Assembly: GCA_026182355.1 (NCBI GenBank)
Contig: JAPFBL010000256.1
Coordinates: 558,001-622,000, forward strand
Direction of reading: 5' to 3'
From: Hermatobates lingyangjiaoensis
Lineage: Eukaryota; Arthropoda; Insecta; Hemiptera; Hermatobatidae
Length of the DNA: 64,000 nt
The translations under genes and the position numbers were made by a program. Shown here piece after piece: positions 45,971 to 56,769 of this stretch. Under the pieces are notes generated by a model. The model ran no database searches, was not told where the DNA came from, and saw nothing but the letters and a program-made list of their open reading frames with translations. How positions within the stretch are numbered: position 1 is the first letter of the stretch; each line of letters opens with the position of its first letter.

Positions 45971-46188
45971 ACATTCTGTCTTACTCTCTCTTGCTCTCCT
46001 TTATTCTGTCTTTCTTTCTCTCTCTCTCATTCTGTCTTTCTCTCTCTCTCTCACTCTCTTTCTCATTCTATCTTACTCTCTTTTGCTCTCCCTTATTCTG
46101 TCTTTCTCTCTCTCTGTCTCACTCTGTCTTTATCTCTTTCACTCTCTCTCTCTCGCATTCTGTCTTTCACTCTCTTGCTCTCTCTTAT

Positions 46189-46220
<32 letters not shown>

Positions 46221-46333
46221 ATTATGTCTTACTCTCTTTTGCTCTCCCTTATTCTGTCTTTCTCTCTCTCTGTCTCACTCTGTCTTTCTCTCTTTAACTC
46301 TCTCTCTCTCTCTCATTCTGCCTTTCTCTCTGA
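45765..46333. repeat. CT-rich minisatellite
   Basis: About 570 bases of CTCTCT interrupted every 20-40 bases by CATTCTGTCTTT, TTATTCTGTCTTT or TTGCTCTC variants. Two of its reading frames stay open for 182 and 227 codons only because the tract lacks stop codons. They are Ser/Leu repeats, not genes. Confidence 0.92.
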
Positions 46334-46477
46334 ATATATGTAGGCATAGTTGACATCAATTTACGTAGTCATTACCTTAATGCCCTATCTGTTTATCCTT
46401 GGGGAATAACCATCATCCCCTGAACCTTACAATGGTTGTAACCTGAGAAAGAATATTACCGGTACAAAGACGTAGAT

Positions 46478-46562
46478 CAGGCATGAGCAACCTTTTGTGA
46501 ACTGGGGGCCGCAATATATAATTTCCAAGTGACCGCGGTCCTCACACTGATTTCTATGGTAT
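46478..46562 (+). mobile_element. hAT-like terminus fragment
   Basis: CAGGCATGAGCAACCTTTTG followed by a CCGC-containing patch looks like a hAT terminus. No opposite end was found, and PLE-derived sequence follows 30 bases later. Confidence 0.35.
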
Positions 46563-46589
46563 TTATATATATACGAGTATAATGAATAA

Positions 46590-46990
46590 TAATCAAAATA
46601 ACACTTGATGTAATAGATGGATTAATTTACCACAATGAAAATAATTTGGAAACAATGCTCTAAGGCCTTTCGTCAACACATCATCAGAGAGCAAGTGAAC
46701 TAAAAAATAATAAATACTTGTTAACCTGGTTGATTGAAATCTCCAGAATTGTTGGCAACTCTGAATGTGTTTAATGATGAAGAAGTTTTCATCTGTTTTT
46801 ATTATTGGGCTAATCAAAACATCATCCAATTTATAAAGTCCTAGGCTATTGTTATTAATTTCTCATAGTTCTTTATGAGTGCACTCTCCATAATATGTCT
46901 TCTTCTTTTCGAAGACACAAATATTAATTCGTTTGCTTCATTCCAGTTAATCACATGATTACTGTTTGTTATGTGCATGAACAAAAGAGT
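46590..46990 (-). pseudogene. PLE 3' fragment (endonuclease end), frameshifted
   Basis: The minus strand gives SNHVINWNEANELIFVSSKR, RRHIMESALIKN and, after a frame change, NSLGLYKLDDVLISPIIK. This matches the fragment at 872-1117. Frameshifts lie near the LIKN segment. Downstream on minus is the same hammerhead-like motif. Confidence 0.65.
46661..46688 (-). ncRNA. Hammerhead-like motif after PLE endonuclease fragment
   Basis: The minus strand reads CTGATGA, T, stem II GT/AC (2 bp, loop GTTG), GAA, palindromic stem III AGGCCT, T. Same relative position as the motif at 1190-1219. Confidence 0.45.
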
Positions 46991-47109
46991 GCCTTGTTTT
47001 ATTTTAGTTAACATTTAGTTTTATTTAATCTTTAGTTTATTTTTTTTTCTCTTATTTTCTCTTATTGTCAAGTCGTTGTTTCATAAACCTTAAGGGTTTA
47101 AATAATATA

Positions 47110-47215
47110 TATCAGTTCTTTTTGAAGATGGGTGACACCCGAAACCGGTCCGAGAGCTACATCAGCAGTGTACGAGGTAAGACGGTGTATTATAGTTCTA
47201 ATATTAATAATAATA
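47110..47215 (+). repeat. Family I repeat, copy 2
   Basis: TTTTGAAGATGGGTGACACC, GAAACCGGTC, then GCAGTGTACGAGGTAAGACG. Stem II GGGT/ACCC is perfect and C3 is T. Confidence 0.65.
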
Positions 47216-47219
47216 ACAT

Positions 47220-48090
47220 CAGTGGTAATATAAAAACGCATTAAATTATATTTTGTTCATGAGGGTGTGTGTTTAATGTAAAGGACTCTTCCCTACTGGT
47301 TGCATTATTAATGTTACTTTATTTTTAAACAACGTGTATCGTTTGTCACTTCAAAAGAGTGACTGCAAAGAGTAAAAAAAAATCCCGCTAATTTGAGCTT
47401 CTCTTAGGAATTCACCCTTTTAATTAGTGGTAAGATGTCCTTCCGACAAATTACTCTCTCTCGCTCCAATCTACTGGTATTACTTTACAAATTTTTCTTC
47501 TTTGAGCAACTAAGCTTAATAATAATTCTAATTAAAATATCCATAAATTATTAAATAATCTTCGTTTATATTAATTCTGTCGTAACAGTGAAGTAGATTA
47601 ATGTTGTACATTAATCATCCTTTAAATCTGAAATAAGTTACTTCGCAATAGTGAGGATATCTTGATTTTAAACATACAAAATTCGAGGGTTAGGATGAAA
47701 AAGATGAACAGTAATAATGTCGGAATCAAGCAAATATTTCTGGTTTTTATTTTTTATAAGTGCTCCCAGAAATGTAATTTTATTCACTGTCTATCAAGTA
47801 GCGGGAAGTGACGTTTATTTCATTGATATTTACTCGTACGGTGTATAATAAAATATCGTCTGTCTCAGCACGCCTACGGAGTGTAAAAACATTCAAACAA
47901 AACAAATCCCGGATAAAGAGATATCAAAACAATCAAATACAAACTAAGCTTAGAATTATATTTTTACATCAAAAACATCTTCTTTTGCTTTTGCAGAGAG
48001 AGACGTAAGGCAGAGCTATATGTCATGTTTCAAAAAAATATTTGTTTTGTATTTTTTCCAAGGTATTTTCAAAAATATTTTAATTCTAAC
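47220..48090. other. No recognised feature
   Basis: No supported gene or repeat. Confidence 0.4.
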
Positions 48091-48183
48091 GTAGTGCAAT
48101 CAGTTATTATGTGGTATTTACTCATTGTAGGGTAAAAAGCTAATGAAATGGTCTCCACATATAAAAATTTAATCCTATAAACA

Positions 48184-48215
48184 ACGCGTTTCGAACATAT
48201 AGTGTTCTTCTTCAG
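48184..48215 (-). ncRNA. Hammerhead-like motif, family C copy 2 left arm
   Basis: The minus strand reads CTGAAGA, A, stem II GAACA/TGTTC, GAA, stem III ACGCGT, T. Confidence 0.7.
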
Positions 48216-48276
48216 TCATTAACTAAGGGTGAGTGTAGTACCAGTTGTACCACAGACACTCACCCTTAGTTAATGT

Positions 48277-48309
48277 CTGAAGAAGAACACTACGTGTTCG
48301 AAACGCGTT
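48277..48309 (+). ncRNA. Hammerhead-like motif, family C copy 2 right arm
   Basis: CTGAAGA, A, stem II GAACAC/GTGTTC with loop TAC, GAA, stem III ACGCGT, T. This is the best-formed family C motif. Confidence 0.72.
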
Positions 48310-48330
48310 GTTTATACGATTAAATTTTTA

Positions 48331-48866
48331 TATGTGGAGACCATTTCATTAGCTTTTATATGTGGAGACCATTTCATTAGCTTTTTTATGTGGAGACCAT
48401 TTCATTAGCTTTTATATGTGGAGACCATTTCATTAGCTTTTATATGTGGAGACCATTTCATTAGCATTTATATGTGGAGACCATTTCATTAGCTTTTATA
48501 TGTGGAGACCATTTCATTAGCTTTTATATGTGGAGACCATTTCATTAGCTTTTATATGTGGAGACCATTTCATTAGCTTTTATATGTGGAGACCATTTCA
48601 TTAGCTTTTATATGTGGAGACCATTTCATTAGCTTTTATATGTGGAGACCATTTCATTAGCTTTTATATGTGGAGACCATTTCATTAGCTTTTATATGTG
48701 GAGACCATTTCATTAGCTTTTATATGTGGAGACCATTTCATTAGCATTTATATGTGGAGACCATTTCATTAGCATTTATATGTGGAGACCATTTCATTAG
48801 CTTTTATATGTGGAGACCATTTCATTAGCTTTTATATGTGGAGACCATTTCATTAGCTTTTTAACC
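48331..48866 (+). repeat. 28-bp tandem array grown from a family C terminus
   Basis: Nineteen copies of TGTGGAGACCATTTCATTAG plus CTTTTATA, in perfect 28-bp register from 48333 to the last copy at 48837. A few units carry ATTTATA or TTTTTTA variants. The unit equals the single terminal sequence of the other family C elements (25.8 and 58.5 kb), and the array ends with the normal element end (TTAGCTTTTTAACCTACA). Confidence 0.93.
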
Positions 48867-48869
48867 TAC

Positions 48870-49665
48870 AAAAATATTTCACTCATATTTTACTTATGAT
48901 TTACTTTCATGGTCATTAATGAATATTTTCAAAAGTTCATAGGCTATCTATGTTGCATTATAGTTTGACCTGTTTTGTAGAAATCTTGAAATTGTATTTT
49001 GCTATATCACATACAGCTCTCATTTCCACATAACAGTCATTTTTAAATTGAGCATGGAACATTTAGTTTTTCTCGTTGTCTTTTTGAAGCAATCTGACTA
49101 TCTGAGAATATCCTTTTATACAAACACAAGGCGCTCAGCATAAATAAACGTTGTATACACTTGGAAAAATATTAATATTATCCAATTTAAATTGTTGCAG
49201 TATTTTTGACCATGAAAAAATGAGAGATTCAGTTTCGGTTTTGTACTTCTAATTTCTCTTCACATTTTTACAATGTTTGCTTAGTTACTGATAACGTATT
49301 TATTTGAAATTTAAAATTACGGGTTTGGAGTAGCTTGCATCTTTATTGTTGTTTCTTCCTGTAACTAATATCGAAGCTATGATTTCGATATTACTGCAAT
49401 AATATCTATTGCAATGGCTGCAGTAGACGGTCAGACATGGTAACTCTAACTGTTCAAAACAAATTTTTAACAAACATTTTCTCTACCAAACTATCGAAAC
49501 CCGTGGTTGTGGCATCACTGAACCTTAAAATAAAAACTATCTTTAGTGTTTACTAAATTTAAGGCTAAATAATACTAACTAAAATTAAAATAAAATAAAA
49601 TAAAAATAAAATTAAAGTTAAAATAATAAAATAATAAAATCCAGGCAGCATTGGGAAAGTAGGTA
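48870..49665. other. No recognised feature; AAAAT-rich patch
   Basis: A TAAAATAAAA repeat patch occurs near 49580-49640; otherwise nothing supported. Confidence 0.4.
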
Positions 49666-49669
49666 GGCT

Positions 49670-49795
49670 ATATAATCAGAAAGGTAGGACTCCTTAGATC
49701 ATTTCTTGTTGAAGATGGGTGACACCCGAAACCGGTCCGAGAGCTTCAGCAGCAGTGTACGAGGTAAGACGGTATATTATAGTTTTAATATTAAT
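49670..49795 (+). repeat. Family I repeat, copy 3
   Basis: CAGAAAGGTAGGACTCCTTA, TTGAAGATGGGTGACACCCG, AAACCGGTC, then GTGTACGAGGTAAGACGG. Upstream and downstream flanks match copy 1. Confidence 0.65.
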
Positions 49796-49799
49796 AAAA

Positions 49800-50530
49800 T
49801 GTTTTTGTCCCCTATAATTTACCTGGATTCGAAAATAACTTGAAGATGTCAGTTGTTATTGAAGATGAACGAAACGATTTATTCACCACACACATCACAA
49901 GAACTCTGAAGTTCTCAAATGTTCATAACCGTCAGGATTCTAATGTCTGTGGGACCTGGCCATAAACATTAATTATTTAAAAACGTTATAATACTACATA
50001 TCTCGTACATGTAAACTTTGTAGATGCGCTCTGTAATGTTAAAAGGCTATTTTCTTTGTTATTACTAAGTAAATTATGCTTTTACAACAGTAGTAACAAA
50101 CGGGGTGTAATCAAAGTGCACTAGTTAATTACTCTAATTAGGGAGTTTAACCACAACAGAGATTACATGCTGTGATTTGGCTGCAAAACCAACGTCCTAA
50201 TCTCACTAATAATGCTTACTTTGTGTTAAAGCTTCCTTTAATAAGGTGGAGATAACATTTAAAAAAAATTTAATTATACATAGCATTCATATTTTATGGA
50301 TTTTTAAGACTATACTGCTATATTAAACGCTATACCTTTAGTAATGAAAGAGTGTTATTAATTCAACTGAAATTAATGATTAATTAAGATTCATTTAATG
50401 TTATTAATTAAATTTAAAAGAAATGGCGTTTACTAAATATAATCAAAAATATCTTTTACGACCAACAGTAATAGTACAATCAGTTGCAAATCAATATGAA
50501 CTGCACAGGCAGTTTACATATTTTATAATA
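49800..50530. other. No recognised feature
   Basis: AT-rich sequence; no gene supported. Confidence 0.4.
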
Positions 50531-50540
50531 GATTTCATTA

Positions 50541-50553
50541 TAAATATATATAT

Positions 50554-50587
<34 letters not shown>
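50541..50587. repeat. (TA)n microsatellite
   Basis: Two TA runs joined by AATA. Confidence 0.9.
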
Positions 50588-50588
50588 G

Positions 50589-50912
50589 TAAACAGGAAAG
50601 CAATCCAAAAGAACAACAAACGTTTCATGATGAATCACAAGCACAGAACAAAGGAACAAACATACTTACCGTCTCTAATTTTTGGTTGAACCGTCATCAG
50701 GAGAGTTGAGAAAGGGACACCAAGCGCACTTGTGAAGCGACGGTTGGGTCTCCAATCCAGCTTCACAAGTGCGCTTCGTGTCCCTTTCTCAACTCTCCTG
50801 ATGACGGTTCAACCGAAAATTAGAGACAGTAAGTGTGTTTGTTCCTTATTTCTGTGTTTGTGATTCATCATGAAACGTTTGTTGTCCTTTTGGATCGTTT
50901 TCCTGTTTACAA
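50589..50912. repeat. Family F palindrome, copy at 50.7 kb
   Basis: Arms GTAAACAGGAAAGCAATCC and GGATCGTTTTCCTGTTTAC are inverted, and pairing continues through TTCACAAGTGCGCTT to a short centre. The right motif is intact. The left motif (50675-50700, minus) has AAAA for GAAA. Confidence 0.85.
50798..50825 (+). ncRNA. Hammerhead-like ribozyme motif, family F
   Basis: CTGATGA, C, stem II GGT/ACC with loop TCA, GAA, palindromic stem III AATT, A; stem I TCTC/GAGA. Confidence 0.62.
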
Positions 50913-50934
50913 TATATATACATATACAATTAAA

Positions 50935-51122
50935 AGAAACGTCCAGGCGGACTTTTTTAAATAAAATAAATTCAAAAGGAAGGAAACACACAGAAAGACA
51001 CAGACATAACTCACATCGATATTTCGACCATGTCGTCATCAGGAGGATATTCTGATCATTATCAGGATAAAATATCGATGTGAGTTATGTCTGTGTCTCT
51101 CTGTGTGTTTCCTTCGTTTTGA

Positions 51123-51130
<8 letters not shown>
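50935..51130. repeat. Family G palindrome
   Basis: Arms AAGGAAGGAAACACACAG, GACACAGACATAACTCACAT and their inverses flank a short centre. The right arm lacks the ribozyme core (ATCAGGATAAAATATCG). Confidence 0.8.
51018..51043 (-). ncRNA. Hammerhead-like motif, family G
   Basis: The minus strand reads CTGATGA, C, stem II GAC/GTC with loop ATG, GAA, palindromic stem III ATAT, C. Stem I is weak. Confidence 0.55.

Positions 51131-51184
<54 letters not shown>
51128..51184. repeat. (TA)n microsatellite
   Basis: Pure TA run at the outer end of the family G palindrome. Confidence 0.95.
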
Positions 51185-51187
<3 letters not shown>

Positions 51188-51500
51188 CAAGACAACACAT
51201 TAAAGAAACGAGTCACTTACTGGATCAATATTTTGAACTGAAGTTTGTCATCAGAAAGTTGGTAGGTCTATGAAAAAGGTGTTAAATAAAGACCAAAACG
51301 TTGGCAATGAGAGTTTAATTTGAACCTGAAGAACTAACCGACTCGTGATGAACTATAGTTTTGTATATATATCATATTAAAAATTTATGTTTAAAAATTA
51401 TGGACGCTAAGGTAATCATTGAAGGAAGGTTATAGTCTTTTCCTGATGACGAACAACAGTTTTAAATATTGAATTTAGTAAATGTGCATTTTATCTTCTT
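51185..51500. repeat. Family H element, decayed
   Basis: Left part (minus 51226-51254): CTGATGA, stem II AACT/AGTT, then CAAAATATT. Right part (plus, from about 51443): CTGATGA, stem II GAAC/GTTt, then TAAATATTG. Both have lost G12. The ends (ACACATTAAAG and AAATGTGCATTT) are roughly inverted. Confidence 0.5.
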
Positions 51501-51534
51501 TCTGTTTTGTGTAATTTTTGTGTTGTTTTTTTGT

Positions 51535-51672
51535 GTAAAACCCAACAGTTGAGTTTTTGACTCCGACGAAAATCGCTTATTACGGTTGTTACGGTTTAGT
51601 CTTTTTTCCCCCATTTCATTTTGTGGTTTGATCATTGATTGTTATTTCACGTGATTATGTGAAATCTTGTTA
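51535..51672 (+). repeat. Family A solo right half, decayed
   Basis: CCCAACAGTTGAGTTTTTGA, CTCCGACGAAAATCGC, then the family end TTTCACGTGATTATGTGAAA. An extra TTACGGTTG duplicates stem II and the GAAA box is gone. Confidence 0.6.
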
Positions 51673-51674
51673 TG

Positions 51675-51752
51675 TATATATATCATGTATATACATGTAT
51701 CATGTATCATGTATATCATGTATATATCATGTATATATATGTATATATATAT
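51675..51752. repeat. ATCATGTATAT minisatellite
   Basis: Tandem variants of ATCATGTATATAT. Confidence 0.8.
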
Positions 51753-51759
51753 CAAAGAC

Positions 51760-54700
51760 TAGCAACTCTGTCACTGTGTGATCCCGTATGTCATTGTACT
51801 GCAACAGAACTTAACCTAGACTATATTTAAATAATTTATAGATGTTTTCCAAACATATATATATGAAGCTTGATAATTTGTTGTTTTACTCTGTTTTGAA
51901 GACCTATGAAAAAACTTTAACTAAAATAGAAATATTACATCTAGGGTGCTTGAACCTGAAAAGTATATTTTCATTGTATATATGTTTGGTAAAACTGTAG
52001 TAATCCTTGAACACGGAATATATAGTCTCAACAACAAAAATAACAAGTAGGGGAGGGAAGAAAGTAGTCACACCCTTATCGATACCGCTAAAATATTTCA
52101 CAGGAAAAGGTTTAAAATGAACGTATGAGAAGAAATTGAATTATACATATGTGGTGCCATCCATGGTAAGGCATATGGCTTCTCTAAATTTCCTCAGATT
52201 TTTCTTCAGTCAGCATAAAAATTGTCTAATCTGATGTCTACTGGATTTAATTAAATGCCACTCATAATTAGAACTTGAAAAAAGGTTTATTGAAAATTAT
52301 TTGATTTATGTAGATAGTTGAGCAAAGGCTGAGAGCTTAGTGAGCCATCTCTCATTTGTAAGGTAGTGTCATTTGGGGGATTAATGTAGGTAAATTGACC
52401 TCTTATTTTACCTGGCATTATCTCAACCGACGTTTCTGAAGAATATTAATGCTTTATAGTTTCAAAATTGCTATATGGTTTATTTTCCATATGATTCAGG
52501 CTTTTATTAATTAAAAATGAAACGATTTATATTCCATTAAATATCATATATATTATCAATTTAAATGTTTAGAATACTTCTAAACTAGTGTGTTCATTCA
52601 AACGAATAAACATTTAAAAGAAAATACAAGGCTGTTTCAGAAAATTAATTTAATGTGCAATACGTCTCAAAACTTGCACATATGTATTGCACATATATAC
52701 CAAAGGTAATGAGTAATAATAACTTGATAAATACGACCAACATGGCCCGACGAAAATAAATGGTCTTTGTCAGAATCAGGCTTGAAACTAAACACGTAAA
52801 AACGTTTATATATATTTTTGAAACTCCTGAAAGTTAAGTAAAAGAGACAAAATGAATGAAAAGGCCCGGAAAGAAATAACACAAGGTATGCTAGTGTCAA
52901 CCACGGTAGACAAAGCTAACGCTCTAGTTATTAATAAATATCGTTTGAATAAAATACAACACTAAAGTCAAACAACTCATGTTTACTGTATTCCATCTGT
53001 AAAAATAATAAACGAACCGTTTAAAAAACAAACTGTCATAAATTATTATCAAGAGAAAAGAAATATGCAAATGAAAAACAATTGATTTTATGCCATAAGA
53101 ATTATAAATTATAAAAAAAATACATACAACTGAATCATCTTGCAGCTCGTATGACAGTTTTGTTTTTTTATAACTTCTAAACAAATGTTATTAAAACTTA
53201 TTGTGAATACAATTGACTAGTCAAAATAACGAGCTATTCGTTAAGCACTCATCTTGTAATACTTATCCATACATCCCTTAGCTGTAATTTTATTTGAATA
53301 TTAGTATAACGGAATGAGTATCATTGATCTAAGTGATTAGTTGTTGTTACTTATTTAATGTTTTTATTTGAAATTTATTTTTTCATAGCAGGTTCATGTT
53401 TCTGTAAGAGCTATCTAAAAGTAAAATTCAGCGTTGTTCACTCCAGATTTTGCAATAGTGACGTAAAATCCCATTGATAATATTATCCCAATCTCATTGA
53501 TTTTAGTACACGTATTACATACAGAAACACTTAGACATCCATTAAGTGCCTTTATAACTTAAACAAATTATTACAAAAGCAGTTTGTGAGATATCTTAAG
53601 CGGATTTGTTTTATTGTAATAAGTGATTTTTAAAATTTTCATCATATAGAACTTTTGTTTTTCAGATACATTGCCGATGGCAGAAAACTGATTCACTCAA
53701 CTCCTATGAATTAGCTTTATAAATAGACTTTGTGGAAACCCTCTATATTGTTAACTAGCTGATCTACCCGGCGTTTCACGGGTGGTAGATTATACCTCTG
53801 AGTCTTGTTTATTGGCGTTCGTCCGAAAAACGGATCCTGATCAAAACTAAAATTCCGTACTTAGTTCCGCCGAAAAAAGTTATATAAGATGCATATGTTT
53901 CTTTGTATCTAAATGGCTTCAGTTTTATTTCCATAGTGGACATACAGACGAACTTTGTATTTTACATATAGAAATATACTGTAACACTTTTTAATAACTT
54001 AAATATAAACAAACCTATAATATAGAGTGTAGAAAGACTGTAGGGTCGAAAAAATTACTAACAATTAATATAAACAGGTGCATATAGCTACACACCCTTA
54101 GATATACATAAATATATATATTGTTGAAACAATTATTCAACAATGAGTTAAAATGGTTAGTTGTTCAACAGTTAAATGATCAAGTCTCTAGAAAGTTACG
54201 TTAAGAAATCTAAATTGACTATCAGAACTTCAAAATAAGCTCTAATTTGTTTATGATGTTCATCAATCAGTACAGGATGGTTTCAGATGCTCAGTTTTTT
54301 TACTGTCGAGTGAGACTTAACATAGATCAACTGCTCCAGTGATATCCAAATTAAAATTTTAAACAACCGTTTTTTGTTTTTCTAGCCGTAACTTATAAAT
54401 AAAATAAACAAAAATGCCAAAAAATGGTGGAACAAGAATTAAACTTTACTGGTTTGTGAAGAAAACAATAGAAATAACCATTGAAAAAATATTACTTTTA
54501 GTGAAGAAAAGTTCTTGTGCGTCGTTAAAGCGGAAATATCGAGCACGAAACAAATTTTCAGTGGTGGAGATTTATTGCACCTCGCACTCACAAGCCTTTA
54601 TCTTTAGCACTGTATTAGGAGGTGGAAGTGGGACTCATTTATATTTCAAAACCATTTTAGTTAAGAGCCTCTCATATACAGTGTTAGTTTCTACATGAGA

Positions 54701-55240
54701 GTCTTGAAATATGTTTTTCTTGAATTCCTTTAAAGAGGAGATCATTAAGACAGGCCAAACACCATAAAGACGTGATGCGGATACATCCAATCAAGCATCA
54801 CGCAGAATGAGGGCTGCCAATGAGAATGTTACCAAAACACTAGTCTGGGCACGAGACTCTGGTGGTCGTCCTCAGAAGAAGAAGTGAATTGACGGAGGGA
54901 CGACAGTCAACTAAAGAACTCACTGGGTGAGAGTGCTAAAGCAGTACTGACGCGAAGGAGAAAAATAGAAAAAAAACCAAGGAATCGAGATCAAAGAAAT
55001 TTTTTTAAAAATAGAATAAAGGTAAAAAAAGAAAAAAAATAGGAAATACATAAAAAAATATTTAAAAAATATATATTTGGTTTTTTTAAAAAAATAAATA
55101 TACAAAATAAAAAAAATATGATATGAAAAAAATAAATAAACTAACGGTATAAATTCAATCCAGGATTTTTTTCTACGTGTCACAGTTTATTTTCAGTGTA
55201 TCTGTCCTGCTGGATTGGTTTTCGCTTATCAGGTATATAT
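51760..55240. other. No recognised gene
   Basis: Long AT-rich stretch. A fragment at 53755-53790 (CTAGCTGATCTACCCGGCGT) resembles a motif commonly seen at the edges of invertebrate retroelements. A frame at 54414-54698 has no recognisable domain. A short stretch near 54790-54830 can be read as ASRRMRAANENVTKT but cannot be assigned. Confidence 0.35.
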
Positions 55241-55243
55241 ATA

Positions 55244-55367
55244 GGTGTGTTCTCTAATCGGGGTTCGGTCAATTTTCCAGGATAAAAAATCAAACAATTG
55301 CCTAAGCCAACGAGAGTTTGATTTTTTATCCTGAAAAATTGACCGAACCCCGATTAGAGAACACACC
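55244..55367. repeat. Long hairpin without ribozyme core
   Basis: 52-bp arms (GGTGTGTTCTCTAATCGGGG... and its inverse) with a 20-base loop and a single visible mismatch near CCAGG/CCTGA. No CTGANGA/GAAA arrangement is found. Confidence 0.85.
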
Positions 55368-55399
55368 TTTTCTATCAAACGGTCGATACATTATTGAAT

Positions 55400-56105
55400 C
55401 TGTTATATATATATATATACTACTTAATAAAGGAAAGTCAGGATAAGTTATTTTAAAAATTGTATAACTAAAAATACATCTTAGAAATTATCTTAGAAGA
55501 AATAAACGTTTGACCTTACATGGTATTTAGATGTATTATACGGCTAGTAAATATAAATTGATTTCTCTATTACTTATGTTATTAAAGGTCGGTTATTGCT
55601 TTGTAAAGTTTGGATGTTAATGTGTCCATTACTGCTGAGTTGCGATGATTCATTCTTGGAAAGTGGTTTAGAAGTGCACTTACAGGAGGCTTACCGGGAA
55701 TAGATAATTATTGGGACAGTTTTCGTTTAAAAGCAAGGCTCAGGTGGATTGGAGGAATCGGGTAGTTTGGGGAAGGAGAGGCGTATTGGGGGGGACGTAA
55801 AGGCATCAGATCCACTAAACAAGGGAAAACAGTTTAATGGTTTTTGTTGGGAAGGAACGCTAATGGACTGTGGTGGTGGTGGGTGGTGGGCGGGAAAGCG
55901 CGGTGAGGTCATCACTCCTGACGTCTACAGCAAACTTTTCAAACCCTGTCTCATAACTGGCTTTGCAAGTCTTAGCGAAAGACTTGAGAATCCTTTGCTT
56001 TAGCCCTCTAGTAAAGTAATCATATCAGGCAGCATTGTAATCGAGTTAGATCTCTCCGATCAACCATTCACACAGTACAACATGCTTCTCACGCGATTCC
56101 TCTTA
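55400..56105. other. No assigned gene; purine-rich patch
   Basis: A G-rich segment at 55740-55920 contains open frames on both strands (Gly-rich, Pro-rich) without recognisable motifs. A TA run lies at 55405-55420. Confidence 0.35.
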
Positions 56106-56109
56106 CATT

Positions 56110-56728
56110 ACAGTAAATATTACGGAGTGAATCAGAAAATACAACAAAGAAAACAGCCATACTGTTACATCTGAAGAAGCGTGTAATCAAAACTTTTATT
56201 ACTTCGTCTTCAATTAAAACTGTCATATTGCTACCTCTGAAGAAGCGTGTAATCAAAACTTTTATTACATCATCTTCAATTAAAACTGCCATATTGCTAC
56301 CTCTGAAGAAGCGTGTAATCAAAACTTTTATTACATCATCTTCAATTAAAACTGCCATATTGCTACCTCTGAAGAAGCGTGTAATCAAAACTTTTATTAC
56401 ATCATCTTCAATTAAAACTGTCATATTGCTACCTCTGAAGAAAGCGTTTAATCAAAACTTTTAATACAATTAAAACTGCCATATTGCTACCTCTGAAGAA
56501 AGCGTTTAATCAAAACTTTTATTACATCATCTTCAATTAAAACTGCCATATTGATACCTCTGAAGAAGCGTGTAATCAAAACTTTTGATACTTCGTCTTT
56601 CTATTAAAACTGCCATATTGCTACCTCTGATGAAGCGTATAATCAAAACTTTTATTACTTCGTCTTCAATTAAAACTGTCATATTGCTACCTCTGAAGAA
56701 ACGTGCAGTCAAAACTTTTAAAGACAGT
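56110..56728 (+). repeat. 66-bp tandem array
   Basis: Nine units, with CTGAAGAAGCG-type boxes starting near 56169, 56235, 56301, 56367, 56433, 56491, 56558, 56625 and 56691 (spacings 66, 66, 66, 66, 58, 67, 67, 66). The unit includes AACTGCCATATTGCTACC, TCTGAAGAAGCG and CATCATCTTCAATTAA. Because 66 is divisible by 3, the regular part stays open on both strands and repeats a 22-residue peptide (minus: VLIEDDVIKVLITRFFRGSN). This is probably a periodicity artefact. Confidence 0.9.
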
Positions 56729-56769
56729 CAAGAAATGATCAAAACACACCAGAACAATAATGGTGGCTA

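Larger units (their letters stand above)
48098..48360. repeat. Family C palindrome, copy 2
   Basis: The left end begins TGCAATCAGTTATTATGTGG and TATTTACTCATTGTAGGG, then GTAAAAAGCTAATGAAATGG. The right arm inverts the latter and runs into the 28-bp array. It carries an intact hammerhead-like motif on each strand, with the spacer CACTCACCCTTAG and its inverse at the centre. Confidence 0.85.

Noticed and set aside
45670..46353. Open frames of 227 and 182 codons rich in Ser and Leu
   Set aside because: They lie in a CT-rich minisatellite. Absence of stop codons follows from composition, and no domain is present.
48331..48866. 28-bp repeats of CRISPR-repeat length
   Set aside because: There are no spacers between units, and the unit is the end of a known local element.
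54414..54698. 94-codon frame as a small gene
   Set aside because: No recognisable motif and no conserved context.
55749..56003. Gly-rich frame with an antisense Pro-rich frame
   Set aside because: Openness fits local G-rich composition. No domain, splice context or homologue is recognised.
56089..56424. 111-codon repetitive protein on the minus strand
   Set aside because: It is a product of 66-bp periodicity with the opposite strand open as well. No leader or family match.
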